Origin: Acidimicrobiales bacterium
GTDB taxonomy: Bacteria > Actinomycetota > Acidimicrobiia > Acidimicrobiales > AC-9
DNA: 43,441 nt
Reading direction: 5' to 3'
Assembly (NCBI GenBank): GCA_036270875.1
Contig: DATBBR010000128.1
Location: forward strand, 1-43,441
Shown here: positions 32,829-40,293 of the stretch, piece by piece
Numbering within the stretch: the stretch's first letter is position 1
How the letters are laid out: each line of letters starts with the position of its first letter
Position numbers and translations under genes: made by a program
Notes under the pieces: model-generated
The model's input: the letters and a program-made list of their open reading frames with translations, nothing else
Told to the model about the DNA's origin: nothing
The model's database searches: none

Positions 32829-33428
32829 ATGTCCGACCCGCCCGACCTCCGTGAGGTGGGAGCACGGATCGAGGAGCTGCTCCAGGAGCTCCTGAAGGCG
32901 GCCGACGCCTCGGTGCGGGACCGCGCTGAGGAGGTGGTGCGCCTGCTGGTGGAGCTGTACGGGGGCGCCTTGGAGCGGGTCGTCGACATGGTGGGCGGGG
33001 ACGGGGCAGCCGGACGCGCCCTGCTCGACCGACTGGCCTCCGACGAGCTCGTCGCCAGCCTCCTCGTCCTCCACGGCCTGCACCCGGTGCCCACCGAGGA
33101 TCGGGTGCAGGCCGTCCTCGACCGTCTGGGCCCCGATCTCGGCTTGGGCGCAGGTGTCGACCTGGCCGGTCTCGACGACTCGGGGGTCGCCCACCTCCAC
33201 CTTGGGCCGGGTTGTGACGGCTCCCCGCTCTCGGCCGCCGCCAGGCTGGCGCTCGAGCATGGCATCGAGGAGGCAGCTCCCGAAGTGAGCGGGATCGAGG
33301 TCGAGGGGCCACCCCAGCAGCCGCCCCCCTCCGTGTTCATCCCGGCCGCATCGCTGCGGCCCAAGCCCCGAGACGGGGCGGCGCATCGCGGAGGCGACGG
33401 CACGCGGCCGACTGCGGTGGGGCCATGA
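32829..33428 (+). CDS. NifU C-terminal-domain-like protein with degenerate CxxC
   Basis: 199 residues from ATG 32829 with GAGGA upstream. The N-terminal part (1-100) is helical. The region GCDGSPLSAAARLALEHGIEEAAPEVSGIEVEG (about 128-160) aligns with the NifU/Nfu iron-sulfur scaffold domain, but the CxxC pair is Cys129 with Ser132. A Pro-rich tail follows. NifU-type proteins are present in other group 1h loci, where a role in cluster delivery to the hydrogenase is presumed. With one Cys the domain could only bridge a cluster as a dimer with another donor ligand or has lost that role. It overlaps the next gene by 4 bases. Confidence 0.7.
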   Translation: MSDPPDLREVGARIEELLQELLKAADASVRDRAEEVVRLLVELYGGALERVVDMVGGDGAAGRALLDRLASDELVASLLVLHGLHPVPTEDRVQAVLDRLGPDLGLGAGVDLAGLDDSGVAHLHLGPGCDGSPLSAAARLALEHGIEEAAPEVSGIEVEGPPQQPPPSVFIPAASLRPKPRDGAAHRGGDGTRPTAVGP

Positions 33429-34057
33429 GGTCTGCCCCGGACCTGCGGCGCTTCCGCGAGGCCGCGCCCCCGAGACGTGCCGGCGAGCACTGCGAGATGT
33501 GTGACGAGGCGCTGGGCGGCGACCACCGTCACGTCGTCAACCTCGAGTCGAGAAATCTGCTCTGCACCTGCACGGCCTGCAACTTGTTGTTCACTCACGA
33601 GGGCGCGGCCGGGGGCAAGTACAGGGCCGTTCCCGACCGCCATCTTTACGACGCATCGCTCGCGCTCAGCGAGCGGCAGTGGGACGAGCTCCAGATCCCG
33701 GTCGGGATGGCGTTCTTCTTCCTCAACTCCTCTCTCGGACGGTTCGTCGCCTTCTATCCGAGCCCTGCCGGGGCGACCGAGTCCCTGCTGCCGCTGGAGA
33801 CGTGGCAGCAGGTGATGGAGGCCAACCCCTCCTTTGGCTCCATAGCCCCCGATGTGGAAGCGCTACTGCTCCGCCGAACAGGCGATCGCGTCGAGTGCTA
33901 CCTCGCCCCTATCGACGCCTCCTACGAGCTCGTCGGCCGGGTGCGGATCCGCTGGAAGGGCTTCGACGGGGGTTCGGAGGTCTGGGAAGAGATCGACAGC
34001 TTCTTCTCCACCCTGCGGGAGCGAAGCCGCACCGTAGGGGCAGACGGAGATGAGTGA
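33425..34057 (+). CDS. Hydrogenase-locus protein with CxxC...CxCxxC motif (DUF5947-like)
   Basis: 210 residues; ATG overlaps the upstream stop. The N-terminus holds HCEMC (Cys23, Cys26), HRH (34-36) and CTCTAC (Cys47, Cys49, Cys52), a likely zinc- or iron-binding knuckle. The rest (60-205) is a mixed alpha/beta domain with aromatic stretches (AFFFLNSSLGRFVAFYPS). I believe this matches the DUF5947 family known from actinobacterial hydrogenase loci; that name is from memory. Function unknown; maturation or electron transfer are possibilities. Its end overlaps the next gene by 8 bases. Confidence 0.75.
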   Translation: MRSAPDLRRFREAAPPRRAGEHCEMCDEALGGDHRHVVNLESRNLLCTCTACNLLFTHEGAAGGKYRAVPDRHLYDASLALSERQWDELQIPVGMAFFFLNSSLGRFVAFYPSPAGATESLLPLETWQQVMEANPSFGSIAPDVEALLLRRTGDRVECYLAPIDASYELVGRVRIRWKGFDGGSEVWEEIDSFFSTLRERSRTVGADGDE

Positions 34058-34691
34058 CCTCGTCTTCGAGTGCATCGACGCCCGGCCAGAGCGCTTCGCG
34101 GCGGCGCCCACGATCCAGTTCAAGCTCCGCGTGGCGGAGACGACGGGAGAGCGTGTCCACGCCGTCGTGCTCCGGTGCCAGATCCGCATCCAGCCCCAGC
34201 GCCGCGAGTACAGCGACACGGAGGCCGAGCGCCTGTCCGACCTCTTCGGGGAGCGACCGCGGTGGGGCGACACGCTGAAGCCACTGCAGTTCACCAACGT
34301 CTCCCTCATGGTCCCGGAGTTCCAGGGAACCACGAATGTCGAGATGCCGGTGCCGTGCACCTACGACTTCGACGTGGCGGCCAGCAAGTACTTCCACGCC
34401 CTGGACCATGGCGAGGTACCGCTCCTGCTGCTCTTCAGTGGCACGGTCTTCCTCAGGGCCCCGAGCGGCTTCTCGGTCGAGCCGGTGCCGTGGGAGAAGG
34501 AGACCTCCTACCGCCTGCCCGTGCGGGTGTGGCGCGAGGTGATGGACCTCTACTTCCCAAACAGCGCCTGGATCCGGATGAGGCGGGAGACCCTCGACTC
34601 CCTGCAGGGGTTCAAGTCGAGGATGGCCCTGCCCACCTGGGACGACGCCCTGGAGATGCTGCTCAAGCAGGCCGACGAGGGCCGACCATGA
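34050..34691 (+). CDS. Hydrogenase-locus accessory protein (DUF6084-like)
   Basis: 213 residues. The sequence is beta-rich (FKLRVAETTGERVHAVVLRCQIRIQPQRR; TNVSLMVPEFQGTTNVEMPVPCTYDFDVAASKYF) and looks like an Ig- or C2-like sandwich, with a helical C-terminus (WDDALEMLLKQA). No catalytic motif or membrane segment. I recall this as DUF6084 of group 1h clusters; the name is from memory. It sits between two other unassigned hydrogenase-locus proteins with overlapping ends, so the three are probably made in equal amounts. Confidence 0.75.
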   Translation: MSDLVFECIDARPERFAAAPTIQFKLRVAETTGERVHAVVLRCQIRIQPQRREYSDTEAERLSDLFGERPRWGDTLKPLQFTNVSLMVPEFQGTTNVEMPVPCTYDFDVAASKYFHALDHGEVPLLLLFSGTVFLRAPSGFSVEPVPWEKETSYRLPVRVWREVMDLYFPNSAWIRMRRETLDSLQGFKSRMALPTWDDALEMLLKQADEGRP

Positions 34692-36064
34692 GCCTCGACA
34701 TGGCCCGCAGGGTTGCCGACGCGGTCCTCTACGAGGGCTACGTGCTCTATCCGTACCGGGCGTCGGCACAGAAGAACCGGCTCCGGTGGCAGTTCGGTGT
34801 GCTCGTCCCGCGGCCCCACGGCGAGGAGAGCTGTTCCGAGCCGTGGGCCAACCAGACGGAATGCCTCCTCGAGCCGGGTGACGATCCGGTGCTCCAGGTC
34901 GACCTGCGGTTCATCCAGGTGCAGGCCCGGACCGTCGAGGAGGAGGTCGGGGCCGGCGCGTTCCGGCCCGTCGAGTCGTTGGAGGTCGACGGCTCCGTCC
35001 TGGTGAGCTGGGACGAGGGGGTCGAGCACGAGGTCCGCGCCTCGGCGTCGATCCTCGATGCCCTCGTCGACGAAGTGGTGGTGCCCTTCGAGGTTCCGAG
35101 CGGTGTCGATGCCGAGCCCGTCAGCGCCGGAGGCCGGCAAGTGGGACGTATCGTGCGGCGCCGCCAGCCGCTCTCGGGGCGGCTGCGCCTGAGCGCTCAG
35201 CCCGCCGGAGGCCCGTTCGGCGCGCTCAAGGTCCGCCTGCGGGTCGAGAACGTGACCGAGTGGCATGATCCGGCGGCCACCCGGGACGAGGCTCTCTTGC
35301 GCTCTCTGGCGGCCGTTCACAGCCTGCTGTCCCTCGAGGACGCGTCGTTCATCTCGTGTCTCGAGCCTCCCGAGTGGGCTCGAGGCGATGTCGAGTCCTG
35401 CGCCAACCTTCATACCTGGCCGGTGCTCGTCGGCGACGAGGGTGCGAAGGACGTGATGCTGTCGTCGCCGATCATCCTGTACGACTACCCCCAGATCGCA
35501 CCTGAGAGTCCCGGAGAGCTCTTCGACGGCACCGAGATCGACGAGATCCTGAGCCTTCGGACGATGGCTCTCACCGAGGAGGAGAAGCGGGAGGCCCGAG
35601 CGACCGATGCCCGGGCGGCGCAGCTGATCGACCGGGTCGACGCCATGCCTCCGGAGATGATGGACCGCCTGCACGGCGCCATTCGCTACCTACGGGGGAC
35701 GAGCGGAGGGACCGAGGCATCGAGTCCTTCCGCCGGGACGGAGGCGTCGACCGGTGTGCCCTGGTGGGATCCCGGCAGGGACGAATCGGTCTCGCCCGAG
35801 TCCGACATGGTGTGGATCAGCGGTGCCGCCGTGTGTGGCGGCAGCCGCGTACGGCTCCGCCCGGGGGCACGACGGGCTGATGCCCAAGATCTCTTTCTGG
35901 AAGGCCGACTGGCCAAGGTCGAGGCTGTCTTCTCCGACGTCGAGGACGAGACCTATCTCGCCGTGACCCTCGAGGACGACCCCGGTGCCGACCTCCAACA
36001 GGCTCACGGCCGGTTCCTCTACTTCCGACCGGATGAGGTCGAGCCGGTCGGGGGGGACTCGTGA
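34688..36064 (+). CDS. Unassigned hydrogenase-locus protein
   Basis: 458 residues from ATG 34688, which overlaps the upstream stop (ATGA). A much longer frame extends upstream within the previous gene and is rejected. The N-terminal part (VLYEGYVLYPYRASAQKNRLRWQFGVL) and the WANQTECLLE segment start a large alpha/beta region. A helical segment (about 320-350) follows EEEKREARATDARAAQLIDRVD, then a Ser/Gly-rich linker. The end is an SH3-like beta domain (VRLRPGARRADAQDLFLEGRLAKVEAVFSDVEDETYLAVTL). Conserved neighbours imply a role with the hydrogenase. I cannot name a family. Confidence 0.75.
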   Translation: MSLDMARRVADAVLYEGYVLYPYRASAQKNRLRWQFGVLVPRPHGEESCSEPWANQTECLLEPGDDPVLQVDLRFIQVQARTVEEEVGAGAFRPVESLEVDGSVLVSWDEGVEHEVRASASILDALVDEVVVPFEVPSGVDAEPVSAGGRQVGRIVRRRQPLSGRLRLSAQPAGGPFGALKVRLRVENVTEWHDPAATRDEALLRSLAAVHSLLSLEDASFISCLEPPEWARGDVESCANLHTWPVLVGDEGAKDVMLSSPIILYDYPQIAPESPGELFDGTEIDEILSLRTMALTEEEKREARATDARAAQLIDRVDAMPPEMMDRLHGAIRYLRGTSGGTEASSPSAGTEASTGVPWWDPGRDESVSPESDMVWISGAAVCGGSRVRLRPGARRADAQDLFLEGRLAKVEAVFSDVEDETYLAVTLEDDPGADLQQAHGRFLYFRPDEVEPVGGDS

Positions 36065-36618
36065 ACGACCGGGTGCTGGTGGCCGGGGTGGGCAACATCT
36101 TCCTCGGCGACGACGGCTTCGGCTCGGAGGTGGCCAGGCGCCTGGCAAGCGAGGCTCTCCCTGACGAGGTCACGCTCACCGACTTCGGTATCGGCGGCAT
36201 ACACCTCGCCTACGAGCTCCTGGAGGGATACAAGACCGCCATCCTCGTGGACGCCTGCCCCCGCGGCGAGGAGCCGGGGACGGTCTTTGTCATGGAGGCC
36301 GATCGGGACGAGACCCGAGACGGCCCGACGGATCAGCCGGCCGCGATCGCAAGCGCGCTGGCTGACGCGCACGCCATGGAGCCCGGCTCGGTCCTCGAGA
36401 TGGTCGGGGCGCTCGGGGTGGCTACCCGGGTGCTCGTCGTTGGATGTGAGCCCGCTGACGTCGATGAGGGAATCGGGCTCAGCCCGCCTGTCCGCGGGGC
36501 GGTCGGCGAGGCTGTCCGGGTGGTGCTGGCGCTGCTCGAAGACGAGCGGGCGAGCGCGGACCCGGTCGCGTCGGCATCAGGATCGTCTGGTGGTGCCAGA
36601 GCGAGAAGGGAGAGTTGA
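36061..36618 (+). CDS. Hydrogenase maturation endopeptidase (HyaD/HybD type)
   Basis: 185 residues, GTG start overlapping the upstream stop (GTGA). Signature VLVAGVGNIFLGDDGFGSEVA at the N-terminus, then ILVDACPRGEEPGT, and VLEMVGAL with a preceding His. These carry the acidic and His residues that sense bound nickel in HybD-type proteases. It removes the 21-residue tail of the large subunit after nickel insertion. The C-terminal 30 residues are a low-complexity Ser/Ala/Arg tail. Confidence 0.92.
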   Translation: MNDRVLVAGVGNIFLGDDGFGSEVARRLASEALPDEVTLTDFGIGGIHLAYELLEGYKTAILVDACPRGEEPGTVFVMEADRDETRDGPTDQPAAIASALADAHAMEPGSVLEMVGALGVATRVLVVGCEPADVDEGIGLSPPVRGAVGEAVRVVLALLEDERASADPVASASGSSGGARARRES

Positions 36619-36620
36619 AC

Positions 36621-36725
36621 ATGCTACGTCGCTTGTTCACGGCCTCGCTGCTGATCGGGGCGGCTGTGGTGGTGGTGCAGAGCCTCCCCGACCTGGCGAG
36701 GTACCTGAGGATCAGGAACATGTAG
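36621..36725 (+). CDS. 34-residue single-helix protein (DUF6893-like)
   Basis: ATG 36621 with AGGGAG just upstream. The protein starts MLRRLFTASLLIGAAVVVVQ, followed by SLPDLARYLRIRNM. One helix of about 16 hydrophobic residues (FTASLLIGAAVVVV) is followed by a basic amphipathic end. The QSLPDxxRYLRIRxM ending matches small proteins I recall as DUF6893, found in hydrogenase loci. It is located 2 bases after the protease stop. It may anchor an accessory protein, or the hydrogenase itself, at the membrane. Confidence 0.7.
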   Translation: MLRRLFTASLLIGAAVVVVQSLPDLARYLRIRNM

Positions 36726-36756
36726 CGCGGGATGCTGGAGCGAAGCGGTGGGTGGT

Positions 36757-37269
36757 ATGACACGGTTCCGCATCGACCCGGGCCGGTCCCACGTCTGGAC
36801 CGAGTCCCGCTCGAGCGTGCACCCGATCCACGGAGAGGCGGACGGCCTGCACGGCGAGATGGACGTCCAGCTGCTGGACGGACGACTCGACCTGTCGGTC
36901 CCTCCGCGCATCCGCCTCGAGCTGGACGTGGAGCGGCTCAAGTCAGGGAACGCCCTGTACGACGGGGAGATGTTGCGCCGCATCTCCGCACGCCGGTTTC
37001 CCACCATCGTCGGAGAGGTCAAGGAGATGCGGGAGCTGGACTCCTCGGACCGCTATCACGTGGCCGGCGAGCTCAAGTTCCACGGCGTCACCCAGCGCGA
37101 GCACGGGGAGGTCACGGTGGAGGTCAACGACGGCAGGACACTGGTGATCGACGGAGAGCAGACTTTCGACGTCCGGGACTTCGATATCGAGCCGCCCAAG
37201 TTCCTCATGCTCAAGGTTCATCCGGATGTGACGGTCCGGGTCCACGTGGTCGCCGAGGCAGAGGGGTGA
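36757..37269 (+). CDS. YceI-domain protein in the hydrogenase locus
   Basis: 170 residues from ATG 36757 (GTG 36748 is an alternative). The whole protein is one YceI domain: TRFRIDPGRSHVWTESRSS, LKSGNALYDGEMLRRISARRFPTIV, YHVAGELKFHGVTQREHGE, VIDGEQTFDVRDFDIEPPKF. No signal peptide, unlike E. coli YceI, so it is cytoplasmic. It is paralogous to the C-terminal half of the PadR-YceI protein: SGNALYD, ARRFPT, FHGVT and GEQT-DVRDF are identical. YceI folds bind polyisoprenoid lipids. With the quinone-linked hydrogenase beside it, a quinone- or prenyl-binding role is a reasonable guess. Eight bases separate it from hypA. Confidence 0.88.
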   Translation: MTRFRIDPGRSHVWTESRSSVHPIHGEADGLHGEMDVQLLDGRLDLSVPPRIRLELDVERLKSGNALYDGEMLRRISARRFPTIVGEVKEMRELDSSDRYHVAGELKFHGVTQREHGEVTVEVNDGRTLVIDGEQTFDVRDFDIEPPKFLMLKVHPDVTVRVHVVAEAEG

Positions 37270-37276
37270 GCTGATC

Positions 37277-37657
37277 ATGCACGAGCTCGGGATGTGCGAG
37301 GCAATTCTCGATACGGTCGAACGTCGGGCCGCCGGACGACGGGTGTCGGCCTTCACGGTCCGCGTCGGCACGCTGCACCGTGTGGTCGAGCCGGCAATGG
37401 ACCAGGCGTTCGCCCTGGCCTCCGAGGGCACCCTCGCCGAGGGGGCGGAGCTCCACCTGGTCGTGCTCCCGGTGCGCGGCACGTGCGCGTCGTGCGGGCT
37501 GACGACCGAGTCGGCCGAGCCGCCCGTGGCCTGCGCGGGCTGCGGGGCGACAGATCTCGAGCTCAGCGGCGGCGACGAGCTGATCCTCGAGTCGATAGAG
37601 GTCGATGCACCACTGCGGGTGGAAAGGAGTGCCGATGTGCCTGGGCATACCCGGTGA
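37277..37657 (+). CDS. hypA: Hydrogenase nickel-insertion protein HypA
   Basis: 126 residues. The start MHELGMCEAIL holds the nickel-binding His2. Zinc loop: CASC (Cys70, Cys73) and CAGC (Cys86, Cys89). It delivers nickel to the large subunit with HypB; hypB is not in the window. The 3' end overlaps hypC by 23 bases. Confidence 0.95.
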   Translation: MHELGMCEAILDTVERRAAGRRVSAFTVRVGTLHRVVEPAMDQAFALASEGTLAEGAELHLVVLPVRGTCASCGLTTESAEPPVACAGCGATDLELSGGDELILESIEVDAPLRVERSADVPGHTR

Positions 37658-37913
37658 GGTGGTAGAGCTCCTTCCCGACCAGCCCGACCTGGCCACCGTC
37701 GACGTGAGCGGGGTGCGACGCTCCATCAACGTGGGCCTCCTGGAGAACGAGGTGGTGTCGCCCGGCGACTGGGTGCTCATCCACGTCGGCTTTGCCATGT
37801 CCAAGATCGACGAGGATGAAGCGAGGGCCGCACTCGAGTTCCTTGAGGGGATCGGCCAGGCCTACGACGACGAGTTGCGGGCCCTCCAGGAGTCCGGGAT
37901 CGACGGACCATGA
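37635..37913 (+). CDS. hypC: Hydrogenase assembly chaperone HypC
   Basis: 92 residues from ATG 37635, overlapping the end of hypA, with GGAAAGGAG upstream. MCLGIPGEVVEL carries the essential Cys2. The body VDVSGVRRSINVGLLENEVVSPGDWVLIHVGFAMSKIDEDEA is typical. HypC binds HypD and the large-subunit precursor during Fe(CN)2CO transfer. A second hypC-like gene starts near the right edge of the window. Confidence 0.95.
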   Translation: MCLGIPGEVVELLPDQPDLATVDVSGVRRSINVGLLENEVVSPGDWVLIHVGFAMSKIDEDEARAALEFLEGIGQAYDDELRALQESGIDGP

Positions 37914-37962
37914 CCGCTCGCCACTGGCTTCGGCGCCCGCATCCCGTCGTGATCAACCCGAC

Positions 37963-37972
37963 AAGGAGGTGA
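37963..37972 (+). promoter_or_regulatory. Strong Shine-Dalgarno for hypD
   Basis: AAGGAGGTGA is an almost perfect match to the anti-SD, 6 bases before the hypD GTG. It fixes that start in a 65-base gap. Confidence 0.7.
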
Positions 37973-37978
37973 CAACCC

Positions 37979-39106
37979 GTGCGCTTCGTCGATGAGTTCC
38001 GAGACGCCGAGAAGGCACAGGCGCTGGCCGCCCAGATCACCGCCCTGTGCGAGCCGGCTCGCCACTACAAGCTGATGGAGGTCTGCGGCGGCCACACCCA
38101 CACGATCTACAAGCACGGCATCGACGACTACCTGCCCGAGAGCATCACGCTCGTCCACGGCCCCGGTTGCCCGGTCTGCGTGATCCCAATGGGCAGGGTC
38201 GACGATGCCATCGCCATCGCCGAGCAGCCCGACGTCATCCTGACCACCTTCGGAGACATGATGCGGGTGCCCGGCGGTCGGGGCTCGTTCTTCGACTCGA
38301 AGGCGAAGGGCGCCGACATCCGCATGGTCTACTCGCCGCTGGATGCCCTGAAGGTGGCCCGGCACAATCCCGACAAGCGGGTCGTGTTCATGGCCATCGG
38401 CTTCGAGACGACGGCCCCGTCAACAGCGATGACGGTCCTGCGGGCAGCATCGGAGGGAATCGAGAACTTCTCGATCTTCTGCAACCACGTCACCATCATC
38501 CCCGCCATCAAGGCCATCCTGGACTCTCCCGACCTGCGACTCGACGGGTTCATCGGGCCCGGTCACGTGTCCACCGTCATCGGGTGCAGGCCCTACGACT
38601 TCATTGCCCGCCTGCACGCCAAGCCCCTGGTCTGCGCCGGCTTCGAGCCGCTCGACATCCTGCAGTCCGTCTACATGATCATGCAGCAGCTCGCGGGCGG
38701 CCGGGCCGAGGTGGAGAACCAGTACTCCCGCGTCGTGCCCTGGGAGGGGAACCCCAAGGCGCTCGCCGTCATCAGCGAGGTGATGGAGCTTCGCCCCTAC
38801 TTCGAGTGGCGGGGGCTGGGTTTCATCTCCCACTCGGCCCTCAAGGTTCGGGACAGCTACGCCGCCTTTGACGCCGAGCGGATCTTCGAGGTCCCAGGGG
38901 TGCGGGTGACCGACCCCAAGGCCTGTCAGTGCGGAGAGGTGCTGAAGGGCGTCATCAAGCCGTGGGAGTGCAAGGTGTTCGGGACCGCCTGCACACCAGA
39001 GACACCGATCGGCACCTGCATGGTGTCCTCCGAGGGAGCCTGTGCCGCGTACTACAACTTCGGGAGATTCTCCCGCGACCGCGTGAAGGAGGCGATCAGG
39101 ACGTGA
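37979..39106 (+). CDS. hypD: Hydrogenase formation protein HypD
   Basis: 375 residues, GTG start. HypD motifs are EVCGGHTHTIYKHGI, GPGCPVCVIPMGR, the TTFGDMMRVPG loop, IGFETTAPSTA, FCNHVTIIPAI, GFIGPGHVSTVIG, and the C-terminal iron-sulfur cysteines in CQCGEVLKGVIKPWECKVFGTACTPETPIGTCMVSSEGAC. It is the iron-sulfur scaffold on which the Fe(CN)2CO group is assembled with HypC. Its stop overlaps the hypE start (GTGA). Confidence 0.97.
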   Translation: MRFVDEFRDAEKAQALAAQITALCEPARHYKLMEVCGGHTHTIYKHGIDDYLPESITLVHGPGCPVCVIPMGRVDDAIAIAEQPDVILTTFGDMMRVPGGRGSFFDSKAKGADIRMVYSPLDALKVARHNPDKRVVFMAIGFETTAPSTAMTVLRAASEGIENFSIFCNHVTIIPAIKAILDSPDLRLDGFIGPGHVSTVIGCRPYDFIARLHAKPLVCAGFEPLDILQSVYMIMQQLAGGRAEVENQYSRVVPWEGNPKALAVISEVMELRPYFEWRGLGFISHSALKVRDSYAAFDAERIFEVPGVRVTDPKACQCGEVLKGVIKPWECKVFGTACTPETPIGTCMVSSEGACAAYYNFGRFSRDRVKEAIRT

Positions 39107-40293
39107 GCCCCGAGCGGACCGACGCGCCCACCGAGGAGCGGCCGGAGGATGGGCCCGCCGGGGAAACGCACGCTCATACAGAGCCCGGAGCACCCGCTGA
39201 GCACCGCGCCGGCGCAGCGCACCTGAGCCGCGAGCAGCAGGTCCTCGAGCGCATCGACAAGGCCCGACATCGCAAGGCCAAGGTCAAGGACGAGCGCATC
39301 ACGCTTGCCCATGGCTCAGGGGGAAAGGCCACCCACACGCTGATCGAAGCCGTGTTTCTCGAGGCCTTCCGCAACCCCCTCCTCGAAGGCCTGGAGGACC
39401 AGGCCACCCCCGTCGTCGACGGCGTGCGCCTGGCGTTCACCACGGACTCCTTCGTCGTATCGCCGCTGGTCTTTCCCGGTGGCGACATCGGCGACCTGGC
39501 CGTGAACGGGACGGTGAACGACCTCGCCATGTCGGGGGCGCAGCCCCTCCACCTGTCGGCCGGGTTCATCCTGGAGGAAGGCTTCCCGCTTGTCGACCTG
39601 GAACGGATCGTCGGATCGATGAGCGAGGCCGCGTCCTCGGCCGGCGTCGCGGTGGTGACCGGCGACACCAAGGTGGTCGAGAGGGGCAAGGCCGACGGTT
39701 GCTACATCAACACCGCCGGGATCGGCGTGATCCGCCACGACCTCCAGCTCGGCGCGTCCCGCGCTCGCCCGGGTGACGCGGTGATCGTCTCCGGCCCCAT
39801 CGGTGACCACGGAGTCACCATCATGCTGGCTCGCGGTGAGCTGGAGATCGAGGCCGACGTCAGCTCCGACACGGCCCCGATGCACGACCTGGTCGAGCGC
39901 CTGCTGGATGCGACGACAGAGGTGCACGCCCTGCGCGACGCCACCCGGGGCGGAGTGGCCACCATCCTGAACGAGGTCGCGAAGGCCTCGAACACCGCCG
40001 TTGTTCTCGACGAGGAAGCGGTACCGGTGCGACCGGAGGTGACCGGGGCCTGCGAGATCCTTGGCATCGACCCTCTCTATGTCGCCTGCGAGGGGCGGCT
40101 GGTCGCCGTGGTGGACGGTGCCGCCGCCGACCAGGCCCTGGAGGCCCTACGGTCCCACCCGCTCGGCGCGGGCGCTGCGGTCATCGGCCGGGTGAAGGAC
40201 GATCCGCCCGGTCTCGTCCTGCTGAAGACGACCTTCGGGGGGACCCGGATCGTCGACGTGCTGGTGGGCGACCCTCTTCCCCGCATCTGCTGA
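39103..40293 (+). CDS. hypE: Carbamoyl dehydratase HypE
   Basis: 396 residues from GTG 39103, overlapping hypD. After a 66-residue polar N-terminal extension (Glu/Pro/His-rich, then HLSREQQVLERIDKARHRKAK) the PurM-like core begins at ITLAHGSGGK. Other motifs are DSFVVSPLVFPGGDIGDLAVNGTVNDLAM, GDTKVVE and DATRGGVATILNEVA. It ends in PRIC, whose C-terminal Cys receives the carbamoyl group from HypF and is dehydrated to a thiocyanate. The extension is unusual. The last 147 bases overlap the antisense 3' end of hypF. Confidence 0.96.
   Translation: MSPERTDAPTEERPEDGPAGETHAHTEPGAPAEHRAGAAHLSREQQVLERIDKARHRKAKVKDERITLAHGSGGKATHTLIEAVFLEAFRNPLLEGLEDQATPVVDGVRLAFTTDSFVVSPLVFPGGDIGDLAVNGTVNDLAMSGAQPLHLSAGFILEEGFPLVDLERIVGSMSEAASSAGVAVVTGDTKVVERGKADGCYINTAGIGVIRHDLQLGASRARPGDAVIVSGPIGDHGVTIMLARGELEIEADVSSDTAPMHDLVERLLDATTEVHALRDATRGGVATILNEVAKASNTAVVLDEEAVPVRPEVTGACEILGIDPLYVACEGRLVAVVDGAAADQALEALRSHPLGAGAAVIGRVKDDPPGLVLLKTTFGGTRIVDVLVGDPLPRIC

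Noticed and set aside
34070-34687. Upstream extension of the 458-residue hydrogenase-locus protein
   Set aside because: It lies wholly inside the preceding gene in another frame. The ATGA overlap at 34688 gives the start.
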